From CAZABG01 sp964460985 (GTDB lineage: Bacteria; Chlamydiota; Chlamydiia; Chlamydiales; Parachlamydiaceae), in assembly GCA_964460985.1 (NCBI GenBank), contig CAYWQX010000039.1:1-20386 (forward strand): DNA of 20,386 nt. Reading direction: 5' to 3'. Numbering within the stretch: position 1 is the stretch's first letter; every line of letters starts with the position of its first letter. Positions 1 through 7,438 of the stretch are shown in pieces. Under the pieces are notes generated by a model. The model saw only the letters and a program-made list of their open reading frames with translations. It had not been told where the DNA came from and searched no databases. A program made the position numbers and the translations under genes.

Positions 1-112
1 TTGCTTGTATATCAACTATTGACTTAGATAAAATAAGTTATATAGCCCCTAAACAGAGGGGTCAATCTTTACCCGGTTTTCCCGATTGTTTTGAATTTTT
101 TATTTGAACTGA

Positions 113-1402
113 TTAGGAGAGGAAATAGGCGGTTCCGTAAGCCAAGCCTAAGACCGGTATATCCAGGTAGGGCTGCCAAAGCCCCTCTTTAAAAAGGAAG
201 ATACTTTGGATGGGATAGTAGAATAGCTCGATCAGTGCAATCGCGATAATCACCCCTGTTTCCCCGCCAAAATGGTATCCGAAATATAAGAGGGGTCCAT
301 ACAAAAGAATGTGTAAAAACATCAGCAAAGCGAGTTTTTTGGTTTGGCCTGTCGCAAGCCAGACGACCGAAGAGGTAAAATTCACAAGCGTTGCGATATT
401 GCCAAGAGCGAGCCACTTTAACATCCAGCTTGCATCCCAGTACTCTTCACGGTAAATCGTTTTAATAATCGTCTCGCTAAAATAGAAAAGGAAAAGTTGC
501 AGGATAACAAAAGGGATTAAAAGCCGGACGCGCATGTTAAACAGCTTATGAGTGTCGATCCCTTCATTTCTGTGGTGATCGGAAAGCCATGGAAAGCCGA
601 TTTTATTGCCAATTACTCGGCACACTTCTAGCGGCGCTTTCGATAAACTTAAACTAATGGAATAAATACCCAAGGTATGGAGCGAAAAAAGGTATCCGAT
701 GGATAGGATATCTAATTGATTAGCAAAATAGTTAAGGATAGAGGAAAAAAATACTCCCGTTCCAAAATGAATGATCTCTTTCTTTGCTTCAGGATCCATT
801 TCTAATGAGGGTGTAAAGCCCGGAAAGTAGAAATAACTCCAAATCACGCGTATCACCGCATGGGCGATAGATCCTAGAACAAGGGCCCACACGGTGGGAT
901 AAAAGTAAGCTGCGATCAAGAGGATCATTAAAGAGAGCGCCTGAGTGATCAGATCAAATAAAATGAGTTTCTGGAGATTCATGTGGCGGTTATAGACATG
1001 GATCATGGGGCTGTTGAAACTTTGTAACAAGTTGCAAAAACCGATAATCGGAAGAATGTAGAGTAAAAGCGGCTGGCTATAAAAAAGACTCAAAGGGTAG
1101 GCAAACAGGGAGATCAGAAGCCAAATGAAGCTACCCCGAATGATTTGTATGGTCCAGGCCGTGCGTAAAAATTCAGGTTTTTCCCCCATCTTATTTTGAA
1201 TAATAGAAGGACCCAGTCCAAGATCCGAAAACATCTCGACACCTTGGATTAGGGTAAACACAAGTGCCATAAAACCAAAGACATCCGGCATAATCAGGCG
1301 GGCGAGTAAAATATTACCGGCAAGGCGAATTAGCTGCGAGACGACGTAACCGCCAAATGTCCAAGTGGTGCTGTTTATCAAATGGGATTTAGTAAAGGCC
1401 AT
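113..1402 (-). CDS. Polysaccharide flippase (Wzx/PST, MATE-like superfamily)
   Basis: This 429-aa polytopic membrane protein is built almost entirely of hydrophobic segments, roughly a dozen helices. Its N-terminus, from 'TWTFGGYVVSQLIRLAGN' through 'LARLIMPDVFGFMALV' to 'GLGPSIIQ' (residues about 13-68), is the typical opening of the WzxC/TuaB-type polysaccharide transporter family. Members flip undecaprenyl- or lipid-linked oligosaccharides across the inner membrane. At 429 aa it is somewhat shorter than WzxC-like proteins (about 490 aa), with the shortfall at the C-terminus. The start ATG is preceded by AAGG lying almost against it, a poorly spaced ribosome-binding site. It diverges from a GT4 glycosyltransferase gene, which fits joint work on a surface glycan. 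The exact substrate cannot be inferred. Flippase function is likely from family; the sugar and the pathway are unknown. Confidence 0.88.
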   Translation of the reverse strand: MAFTKSHLINSTTWTFGGYVVSQLIRLAGNILLARLIMPDVFGFMALVFTLIQGVEMFSDLGLGPSIIQNKMGEKPEFLRTAWTIQIIRGSFIWLLISLFAYPLSLFYSQPLLLYILPIIGFCNLLQSFNSPMIHVYNRHMNLQKLILFDLITQALSLMILLIAAYFYPTVWALVLGSIAHAVIRVIWSYFYFPGFTPSLEMDPEAKKEIIHFGTGVFFSSILNYFANQLDILSIGYLFSLHTLGIYSISLSLSKAPLEVCRVIGNKIGFPWLSDHHRNEGIDTHKLFNMRVRLLIPFVILQLFLFYFSETIIKTIYREEYWDASWMLKWLALGNIATLVNFTSSVVWLATGQTKKLALLMFLHILLYGPLLYFGYHFGGETGVIIAIALIELFYYPIQSIFLFKEGLWQPYLDIPVLGLAYGTAYFLS

Positions 1403-1446
1403 CCTTATTGGATAATCTATCTAAATCGCGCTGTAAAGTGAAAATT

Positions 1447-1455
1447 TGGTATAAT
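1447..1455 (+). promoter_or_regulatory. Extended -10 promoter element for the glycosyltransferase gene
   Basis: TGGTATAAT is a perfect -10 hexamer preceded by the TGn extension, 17 bases before the glycosyltransferase ATG. No good -35 box lies 16-18 bases upstream, which is usual for extended -10 promoters. The predicted transcript start is only about 10 bases before the ATG, so the leader would be very short and has no Shine-Dalgarno sequence. Confidence 0.5.
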
Positions 1456-1472
1456 TAAACATAAAAAACAGC

Positions 1473-2678
1473 ATGAGAATCGGTTATTTTATTCCCCAAT
1501 TCCCGGGGCAGACCCATTCGATGTTTTGGCGTGAGTATAACGCGCTTAAAAAATTCGGTGTTGATCCGGTTCTCATCTCAACCAGAAAGCCATCTGAACA
1601 TGCCACCACGCATACCTGGTCTCAATGGGCGATGGATAATACTTTTTATCTTTATCCATTCAAATTAAAATATCTTATTCATGGGCTGGGTCTGGCCTCC
1701 CTTCATTTTAAAAAAGTGTATTCCTTGATGAGATCGGCTGATTTGCCCTCTTTCAAAGATAAACTAAAATACTTCGCCTCTTTTATTCTAGGGTGCGAAC
1801 TTGCCTCTTTTGTGATGAAGGAGCATCTTAAGCATATTCATATTCATAGCTCAGCTGAATCTTTAAATATTGCCCTTTTTGCGGAAGCTATTTCAGGAGT
1901 TACATACAGTGTCACTCTGCATAACCCTCTAGTCATTTTTGGCGCTAACCAAAAGCAAAAATGGTCGCATGCAAGTTTCGGCATTGTTGTGACCGATGAT
2001 TTACTCTCGCAGGTACAAGAGGAGCTCAAACATCATCTTCCTAAGAAAATTTACTCTGTTGCAATGGGAGTTGATTTAAGTAAATTTAGAATCGAAAAAA
2101 GATGGCCTCATTCAACCATAAGATTATTTTCGTGCGGAAGAATTCATCGTTGTAAGGGCTATGATATTTTGATAAAAGCGCTTTCTAAAATTAAAGAAGC
2201 TTTCCATTTAAGGATTGCCGGAGGAATCGATGAAAAAGATCCTCAAGCTCTCCAGCAACTAAAAAATCTTGTAGAAGAATATGGCCTTGAGAAAAAGATC
2301 GATTTTTTAGGGGCGATTTCAGAAGAAAAACTGGTGGAGGAGCTAAATCAAGCCGATCTTTTTGTACTCACATCCCGTGTGGAGACGATAGGAGTCGCCT
2401 ACATGGAGGCCATGTGCATGGGTCTTCCGGTGATCGCAACTAATGTAGGGGGCGTCAAAGAGCTTGTAGAACATGGAAAAAATGGGTTTTTGGTAGAATC
2501 GGAAAATATAGAGCAAATCAGTAAAAGCGTTCAAATTCTCATGAAAGATCCTTGGCTAAGATCTGAGATGGGGAAAGCCGGAAGGAAGAAGATCATTGAA
2601 TCTTTTAGCTCTGATAATAGCGCATTAAAAATTCTAGAAGGTATCAATGATCAAAGCCCTTTATTGCCATCTGTCTGA
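1473..2678 (+). CDS. Glycosyltransferase family 4 (GT-B fold)
   Basis: This 401-aa protein has the organisation of a retaining GT4 glycosyltransferase. The N-terminal acceptor domain starts 'MRIGYFIPQFPGQTHSMFWR'. The C-terminal donor domain begins near residue 215, with 'SCGRIHRCKGYDILIKAL' (residues 220-237) holding the basic residues that contact the nucleotide-sugar phosphates. The family E-x7-E signature is present at Glu304 and Glu312, followed by 'GLPVIATNVGGVKELV'. The protein is probably cytosolic or peripheral at the inner membrane and transfers a sugar from a nucleotide donor to a lipid-linked or other glycan. It diverges from a flippase gene, suggesting envelope polysaccharide synthesis. 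The 3' end overlaps the start of a 60-codon ORF in another frame. Donor and acceptor specificity cannot be read from the sequence. Confidence 0.92.
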   Translation: MRIGYFIPQFPGQTHSMFWREYNALKKFGVDPVLISTRKPSEHATTHTWSQWAMDNTFYLYPFKLKYLIHGLGLASLHFKKVYSLMRSADLPSFKDKLKYFASFILGCELASFVMKEHLKHIHIHSSAESLNIALFAEAISGVTYSVTLHNPLVIFGANQKQKWSHASFGIVVTDDLLSQVQEELKHHLPKKIYSVAMGVDLSKFRIEKRWPHSTIRLFSCGRIHRCKGYDILIKALSKIKEAFHLRIAGGIDEKDPQALQQLKNLVEEYGLEKKIDFLGAISEEKLVEELNQADLFVLTSRVETIGVAYMEAMCMGLPVIATNVGGVKELVEHGKNGFLVESENIEQISKSVQILMKDPWLRSEMGKAGRKKIIESFSSDNSALKILEGINDQSPLLPSV

Positions 2679-2829
2679 ATCCCATTCTGCAGAAGTTTAC
2701 TGGGAAGACCTTTTAGAAAATGGGTTAAAGACCAAAATCGATTTTGAGAGACATCATATTTTCTCCCTCAAAGCGTTAAAAGACGATTTAAACCGGAAGA
2801 AACAGGCCTCGGAAAGTCTCCATCGTTAG
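2647..2829 (+). pseudogene. Possible truncated gene remnant (60 codons)
   Basis: A 60-codon ORF starts inside the last 32 bases of the glycosyltransferase gene and ends inside the 3' end of prpD on the opposite strand. The peptide begins 'MIKALYCHLSESHSAEVYWE', reads like an ordinary soluble N-terminus, and then breaks off. Its last 14 codons are antisense to prpD and are probably not genuine coding sequence. The intervening 109 bases (2679-2787) are otherwise empty, apart from a 14-bp palindrome at 2733-2746. I infer a remnant of a second glycan-pathway gene cut off by a rearrangement next to prpD. A short genuine gene or a chance ORF remain possible. The family is not recognised. Confidence 0.3.
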
Positions 2830-4176
2830 GCTTTGAAGTTTTTTGGGATTCTGAAATAGCGTCATTAAATCGGAAATTTGGTTCACAAGAGGAGGATAAG
2901 CGCGAATATTCTCTTCGAATTTTTCCTTTAATTTAGGAATGCCCTCTTTTCTTCGAGTTCGATGGCCGAGAGGATACTCTTGAACAATTTTTGCAGTCTG
3001 GGAGCCATCTTTGAAAGTGATTTGAAGGCTGTTGGCAATCGTTCTTTTATTGGGATCGAGATAGTCTTTAGAAAATTGCATGTTTTCACGTACAACCATT
3101 TTTTCACGAAGTTTATCGAGATGGGGGTGAGATGCCATTTCAGCTTCATAATCTTCCGCAACAAGAGATCCTTTGATAAGACCTACTGCCACCATATATT
3201 GAAGGCAGTGGTCCCGATCGGCCGGATTATGCAAAGGCCCTTTTTTGTCGATAATTCGAATCGCTGATTCATGCGTTTCGATATCTATGCGTTCAATGTC
3301 GTCGATTTTTGATTTTATCAATGGGTGCAGCTGAAAAGAGGCTTCAACGGCCGTTTGGGCATGAAATTCAGCAGGAAAAGCAATTTTAAATAAAATATGA
3401 CGCATCACATAATCTGACAAAGGCCTTGTCAGAGTAAGGGGTTTTCCTTCAAATAAAACGGCTTCAAGACCCCATTTAGGCGCACTTAAAACAGTGGGAT
3501 AACCGATCTCTCCATTGACCGCGCGAAAAGCATGAAAAACAGCTCTTGAACAGGCATCTCCTGCCGCCCATGATTTGCGAGGGCCGACATTCGGCTGGTG
3601 CCGATAGCATCTTAAAGGGCCTAGATCGGCAAATGCATTTGAAAGGCTATTGATGATTTCTTCCTTGGAGCCGCCGATGAGGTGGGTGCTTACGGCGGTA
3701 GAGGCTAATTTAACTAATATGACATGATCAAGCCCAACCCTATTGAAGCTATTGCTGAGAGCTAAAATTCCTTGAATTTCATAGCACTTGATCATGGCTT
3801 CGAGTAATTTCGAAACCTTTTCGGAATTTGAAATGACGGCGAGTAAAGCGCCTAAATTATCTGAAGGATGCCCCCATTCTTTTCCGAGCCACGTATCATT
3901 AAAATCGAGCCATCGAATCTGTGAGCCGATGGAAAAAGCCGCTTCAACCGGATTTAGTCGATAGTCGGTTCCTGGGATTAATACTCCGTTAGATCCGTTT
4001 TCGAAAAGCGGTTTAATCCTTTTGACGCATTCGGGAAAAGTGAGGGATAGGATCGCACATCCCATAGAATCTAAAAGAGCATAGGAGGCCGTTTCATAAG
4101 CCTCCTCAGAAAAGGGAGGGGGATTCACGACGAAGTCTGCGATATCTAAAAGCAGTCTGTCAGGATTTGCGCGCAT
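2788..4176 (-). CDS. prpD: 2-methylcitrate dehydratase PrpD (MmgE/PrpD family)
   Basis: This 462-aa protein matches the MmgE/PrpD family along its full length. The clearest block is 'DFNDTWLGKEWGHPSDNLGA' (residues about 91-110), typical of true PrpD. Further matches are 'YEIQGILAL', 'RKSWAAGDACSRAVFHA' and a late 'HNPADRDHCLQYMVAVGLI'. PrpD dehydrates 2-methylcitrate to 2-methyl-cis-aconitate in the cytosol, the second step of the methylcitrate cycle. It is the last gene of the leftward operon, and its ATG overlaps the end of prpC by 17 bases, implying translational coupling. No acnD or prpF is present, so rehydration to 2-methylisocitrate would rely on a housekeeping aconitase elsewhere. 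No defect was seen. Confidence 0.94.
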   Translation of the reverse strand: MRANPDRLLLDIADFVVNPPPFSEEAYETASYALLDSMGCAILSLTFPECVKRIKPLFENGSNGVLIPGTDYRLNPVEAAFSIGSQIRWLDFNDTWLGKEWGHPSDNLGALLAVISNSEKVSKLLEAMIKCYEIQGILALSNSFNRVGLDHVILVKLASTAVSTHLIGGSKEEIINSLSNAFADLGPLRCYRHQPNVGPRKSWAAGDACSRAVFHAFRAVNGEIGYPTVLSAPKWGLEAVLFEGKPLTLTRPLSDYVMRHILFKIAFPAEFHAQTAVEASFQLHPLIKSKIDDIERIDIETHESAIRIIDKKGPLHNPADRDHCLQYMVAVGLIKGSLVAEDYEAEMASHPHLDKLREKMVVRENMQFSKDYLDPNKRTIANSLQITFKDGSQTAKIVQEYPLGHRTRRKEGIPKLKEKFEENIRAYPPLVNQISDLMTLFQNPKKLQSLTMETFRGLFLPV

Positions 4177-5287
4177 CGATCGGTTCCCATGCTTGCCGTT
4201 TCGGTCCTATATAGTTGCTGGCTGGACGGATAATTTTGTTATGCTCTCTTTGTTCAAGGAGGTGAGAGCACCACCCTGAAAGGCGCGCCATCACAAAGAG
4301 GGGAGTGAAGAAATGGGTGGGTATCTTCAGATAATGATAAGCGAGGGCGCTGTAGAAGTCTAAGTTGGTAAACAATTTTTTCTCTCTTCTCATCACCTCA
4401 TCGATTCTTTCGGCAATCGGAAACAAATGCTTGTCTTTAGAATTTTGAGCGAGTTTTTCAGCAACTTTTTTGATGATATCCGATCTTGGATCGTGTGTCG
4501 TGTATACACGATGGCCGAAACCCATGATCAACTCTTTATTTTTAAGCATCTCTAAAATCCCTTTTTCGGCCTCGTCTGGGGTTTTAAAGCGCGCGATTAA
4601 ATGATACGCTTTTTCATTCGCCCCCCCATGCAAGGGGCCTGATAAAGCTCCAATGCCTCCTACAACGGCTGAATAAATATCTGCAAGAGTAGAGCCAATG
4701 GTTCGCACCGTAAAGGTGGAGGCATTGAATTCGTGTTCAGCGTACAAAGTAAGCGAAATATCCAAAGCCTTGATTTCTTCCGGGGTAGGAGTGTCTTGCC
4801 GAATTAGAGTTAATATATGGGCTGCAATACTATCAGTTACGGTATCGATATCGATTTTAGTTTGGCTGGCATGGTAGTGATACCAATAGAGTAAAAGAGA
4901 GGAGGAGACGGCTAAAAGACGGTCAGGAATATGGGTTTTTTCTTGTTCCAAGTCTTCCGGTTCGAGGTGGCCAAGCAAGCTGATCTGGCTTCTCATGGCA
5001 GCCATCAAATCGAAGGTGGGGGGCACATTTTCCATGAGGGTTTTTAAAGTGGGAGAGAGATTTCTTAAATGCTTTAAATGAGTTTTATACTTTTGCAGTT
5101 CTTGCAAGTTCGGAAGATGGCCTCTAAGAAGTAAAAAAACAGTTTCTTCAAAAGTTCCTTTTACCAGATCTTCAATGCTATAACCGCGGTAAAGAAGAGA
5201 TTCATCTTCAGCGCCGCAGAGGCAAATACTCGAATCGCCGGCTACAATCCCTGCAAGACCGCCCTGCTTTTTTGTTTCAACTACCAT
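4160..5287 (-). CDS. prpC: 2-methylcitrate synthase PrpC (citrate synthase family)
   Basis: The product is a 375-aa citrate-synthase-fold protein. The opening 'KKQGGLAGIVAGDSSICLCG' and 'LLYRGYSIEDLV' is characteristic of methylcitrate synthases rather than the longer GltA type. Catalytic-site blocks are 'YAEHEFNASTFTVR', 'SGPLHGGANEKAYH' (catalytic His) and 'MGFGHRVYTTHDPRSD', followed by 'NLDFYSALAYHYL' with the catalytic Asp. It condenses propionyl-CoA with oxaloacetate, entering the methylcitrate cycle. I chose the ATG at 5287 because GAGGAG lies 8 bases upstream. The frame stays open to a TTG at 5320, which lacks such a site. The chosen start overlaps prpB by 11 bases. Residual citrate synthase activity is usual in this family, so a dual role is possible. 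Confidence 0.94.
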   Translation of the reverse strand: MVVETKKQGGLAGIVAGDSSICLCGAEDESLLYRGYSIEDLVKGTFEETVFLLLRGHLPNLQELQKYKTHLKHLRNLSPTLKTLMENVPPTFDLMAAMRSQISLLGHLEPEDLEQEKTHIPDRLLAVSSSLLLYWYHYHASQTKIDIDTVTDSIAAHILTLIRQDTPTPEEIKALDISLTLYAEHEFNASTFTVRTIGSTLADIYSAVVGGIGALSGPLHGGANEKAYHLIARFKTPDEAEKGILEMLKNKELIMGFGHRVYTTHDPRSDIIKKVAEKLAQNSKDKHLFPIAERIDEVMRREKKLFTNLDFYSALAYHYLKIPTHFFTPLFVMARLSGWCSHLLEQREHNKIIRPASNYIGPKRQAWEPIDARKS

Positions 5288-6089
5288 GGGAAGATCTCCT
5301 CTCGCTCTTTTCATAATCAAGAAATTTGTAAAGTTCTGATCTAGGTTGCATTTCTTGAACCAGATCGCCTACTTCTCCTTTTTCTATCACTCTTTCCAAT
5401 ATTTTTTTAGCTTGGAAGTTCATCCCTCTCGCAAGCGACACAGGGTAGAGCACATAGTCGAGCGGTTTTAGTTTGTTCCATGGATAAAGAGGGGTTTTGC
5501 CGAATTCCGTTTGATTAATGAGGATTTTAAGCCCTGTTTTTTTCTTTAATGTGAGGAAATCACTTAAGGAAGGGAGCGCATCAGGGAAAATAAAATCGGC
5601 CTTTTTATAGGCTTTTGCCCTCGTTATGACTCCCTTTAACCCTTCAGATTCAAAGGCATCGGTTCTAGCTCCGATCAATAGTGGATGCTCTCTACGAGCT
5701 TCAATCGCAGCTTCAAGACGGCTTTGCATCTCTTGGATCGATACGACCTTTTTTCCCTCACGATGACCGCATCTTTTCGCCTGAACTTGATCTTCAATAT
5801 GGATGGCAGAGGCGCCTGATTGGATCATAAAACGAATAACCCTTTCAATCATAAGCTCATTACCCCATCCCGTGTCAATATCGACCAAGATCGGAAGCGA
5901 TGTGACTGTCCTTATTCGGAAGACAACGTTTGCAACTTCATCCAAGGTGGTTAAACCAAGATCAGAGAGCCCCCACTCGTAATTGGCAACGGCTGCCCCA
6001 GATACATAAAGAGCTTTAGCCCCAAGCTCTTCTGCCATCATGGCAACAAAAGGATTAATAACCCCTATGATTTTAAGAGGGGCAGCCAT
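5277..6089 (-). CDS. prpB: 2-methylisocitrate lyase PrpB
   Basis: This 270-aa protein belongs to the isocitrate lyase/PEP mutase superfamily. It carries the lyase active-site loop 'AKRCGH' with its nucleophilic Cys, preceded by 'SAIHIEDQV'. The Mg-binding region 'LPILVDIDTGWGN' and the late segments 'ILINQTEFGKTPLY' and 'MQPRSELYKFLDY' also match PrpB. It cleaves 2-methylisocitrate to pyruvate and succinate, the last methylcitrate-cycle step. It lacks about 18 N-terminal residues compared with E. coli PrpB. An in-frame TAA, three codons upstream of the ATG, shows that the short N-terminus is real in this sequence. It sits 6 bases after a 49-aa membrane protein gene and overlaps prpC, so the three prp genes are one transcription unit. 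Confidence 0.94.
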   Translation of the reverse strand: MAAPLKIIGVINPFVAMMAEELGAKALYVSGAAVANYEWGLSDLGLTTLDEVANVVFRIRTVTSLPILVDIDTGWGNELMIERVIRFMIQSGASAIHIEDQVQAKRCGHREGKKVVSIQEMQSRLEAAIEARREHPLLIGARTDAFESEGLKGVITRAKAYKKADFIFPDALPSLSDFLTLKKKTGLKILINQTEFGKTPLYPWNKLKPLDYVLYPVSLARGMNFQAKKILERVIEKGEVGDLVQEMQPRSELYKFLDYEKSERRSSHGS

Positions 6090-6095
6090 TCTTTC

Positions 6096-6245
6096 TTATC
6101 TTCCGATGAGGATGAAGATACCGGAAGCCAAAGCGAGAAGGCCTAGCACGACAGAGGGGATGGCAATTGCCGCAAGTAAACCTAAGCCCACTAAAATGAG
6201 ATAGATGGACAGTAAGAGAAAACCAATATTTTTTGTGATGTTCAT
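6096..6245 (-). CDS. 49-aa two-helix membrane protein heading the prp operon
   Basis: This short gene encodes a 49-aa protein starting 'MNITKNIGFLLLSIYLILVG' and ending 'SGIFILIGR'. After a polar N-terminus of six residues it is continuously hydrophobic, with Gly and Pro near the middle (about residue 30), so two transmembrane helices are likely. AAGGAT lies 7 bases before the ATG, a good ribosome-binding site. The stop codon is 6 bases from the prpB start, so it is the first gene of the prpBCD operon. Coding evidence is the intact frame, the coherent membrane composition, the ribosome-binding site and the operon spacing. I recognise no named family. A small uptake or regulatory subunit is conceivable, but no function is claimed. 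Confidence 0.68.
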   Translation of the reverse strand: MNITKNIGFLLLSIYLILVGLGLLAAIAIPSVVLGLLALASGIFILIGR

Positions 6246-6310
6246 AGGATATCCTTTGTTAAAAAATCTTTTAACATTTCAAGATGGCAATAACAAGAGG
6301 ATTTCCTATG
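6243..6310. promoter_or_regulatory. Divergent control region with mirrored start-codon repeats
   Basis: The 62 bases between the divergent start codons carry an unusual symmetric layout. CATAGGATATCCT (6243-6255) and the reverse complement of AGGATTTCCTATG (6298-6310) match at 12 of 13 positions, so both genes begin with nearly the same leader, AGGATWTCCTATG. The left copy contains the perfect 10-bp palindrome AGGATATCCT. Between them lies a second inverted repeat (6257-6276). The repeats overlap both ribosome-binding sites. A regulator bound here could control both operons together. Part of the similarity comes simply from both genes having AGGAT as Shine-Dalgarno sequence. Confidence 0.45.
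6257..6276. repeat. 8-bp inverted repeat, candidate operator
   Basis: TGTTAAAA and TTTTAACA form a perfect 8-bp inverted repeat around the 4-base spacer AATC. It lies between the divergent prp and beta-oxidation operons and ends 11 bases from the left start codon. The position suits an operator. It is AT-rich and has no following T-run beyond its own arm, so a terminator is unlikely given that genes diverge here. Confidence 0.4.
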
Positions 6311-7438
6311 CACGATGTCTCGGTGATTGGCGGTGCCGGCAAAATGGGAAGAGGGATAGCATCCTGTCTTTTAGAGTGGCTCGCGTTTAAGGAGGATGAC
6401 TTTAGATTGCGACTGATCGACGTAGATGTCAGCCATGAATTAGAGATAAGAAGCTACATTTTGGATCAGTTTAAGAGAGCCGCCGAAAAAAAAATTGTGG
6501 AGCTTCGCAGACGATATAAGACATCTAAGCTCATCGCAAACGAAGAGATGATAGAGGATTTCTTGAATCAAGCATCAGTCAGGCTCTCGTTTCACACCTC
6601 TTTAGAAGAGGCTAAAAAATCAACGCTTGTATTTGAAGCGGCTTTAGAAGAGGTCGATTTTAAAGTAGATCTCTTTAAAAAAATAAAGTCGATTTCATCG
6701 GTTAATCCTCTTTTTTTAACCAATACCTCTTCGATACCGATTCATGTATTGAATGAAAAAGCGGATTTGAGGGGTCAAATCATCGGTTTTCATTTTTACA
6801 ATCCCCCTCCTCAACAACCCTTGATGGAGATCATCTCCCTAAAGCCTGGAAACATTCAAGATTTTGCCGTTGGTTTAGCCAAGGATCTGAAAAAAACAGT
6901 TGTATTTTCAAACGATATCGCGGGCTTTATTGGAAATGGACATTTTTTAAGAGAGGTCCATCTTGCTTTTGAGCTCGCTAACAAGGTGCCGATTGAAAAA
7001 ATTGATTATATCACTAAAAACCTGCTCTTAAGGCCGATGGGAATCTTTCAGCTGATCGATTATGTCGGCTTCAAGGTGGTCTATAATATAGGCGGGATTA
7101 TGGGCCGATACGGACATTTTAAAGCCGATTTAAAGGAGCTGAAAAAATGGATCGACACCGGCTACAAAATGAATCTTCCGGAAGTCTCTTCGAAATGGAA
7201 GGAGCTTTCCAAGTCTTCGAATAAAGAGGCTGAAATACGAAAACATTTTGAGAATTTAGCTAAAGATAGTTCAGAAGAGGCCAAAATAGCGATCTTCTTT
7301 TTGGAAAAATCGGCTGAGTTTATGGAGGATTTGGTGAAAGAAAAAGTCGCCCATAAAATAGAAGATGTTTCAGAGGTGTTAAAACTAGGCTTCCACCATT
7401 TATACAGCCCAAATGAGGTGCTCCATGCCGTTTCCTAA
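6308..7438 (+). CDS. 3-hydroxyacyl-CoA dehydrogenase
   Basis: The product is a 376-aa NAD-dependent 3-hydroxyacyl-CoA dehydrogenase. An N-terminal Rossmann fold opens with 'VSVIGGAGKMGRG' (residues 4-16). The catalytic region follows: 'LTNTSSIPI' (Ser141/Ser142, Asn139), 'GFHFYNPP' with catalytic His162, and Glu174. 'NDIAGFIGN' and 'LLRPMGIFQLIDYVG' mark the junction with the helical C-terminal domain. It oxidises 3-hydroxyacyl-CoA to 3-ketoacyl-CoA in the cytosol. It is longer than stand-alone enzymes of about 285-310 aa because of a charged Lys/Glu-rich C-terminal stretch (about residues 275-350). I chose the ATG at 6308 because AGAGGA lies 6 bases upstream; an in-frame ATG at 6284 has none. 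It overlaps the thiolase gene. No enoyl-CoA hydratase domain is fused. Confidence 0.9.
   Translation: MHDVSVIGGAGKMGRGIASCLLEWLAFKEDDFRLRLIDVDVSHELEIRSYILDQFKRAAEKKIVELRRRYKTSKLIANEEMIEDFLNQASVRLSFHTSLEEAKKSTLVFEAALEEVDFKVDLFKKIKSISSVNPLFLTNTSSIPIHVLNEKADLRGQIIGFHFYNPPPQQPLMEIISLKPGNIQDFAVGLAKDLKKTVVFSNDIAGFIGNGHFLREVHLAFELANKVPIEKIDYITKNLLLRPMGIFQLIDYVGFKVVYNIGGIMGRYGHFKADLKELKKWIDTGYKMNLPEVSSKWKELSKSSNKEAEIRKHFENLAKDSSEEAKIAIFFLEKSAEFMEDLVKEKVAHKIEDVSEVLKLGFHHLYSPNEVLHAVS

Noticed and set aside
46..61. Small hairpin CCCCT / AGGGG downstream of the flippase gene as its terminator.
   Set aside because: The stem is only five base pairs and the following minus-strand sequence has no clean T-run.
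1432..1437. Minus-strand TTTACA as -35 box of a flippase promoter.
   Set aside because: No acceptable -10 hexamer lies 16-18 bases downstream of it.
2733..2746. Palindrome CAAAATCGATTTTG between convergent glycosyltransferase and prpD ends.
   Set aside because: It has no loop and no flanking T-run, and is likely chance in AT-rich DNA; it is not a terminator.
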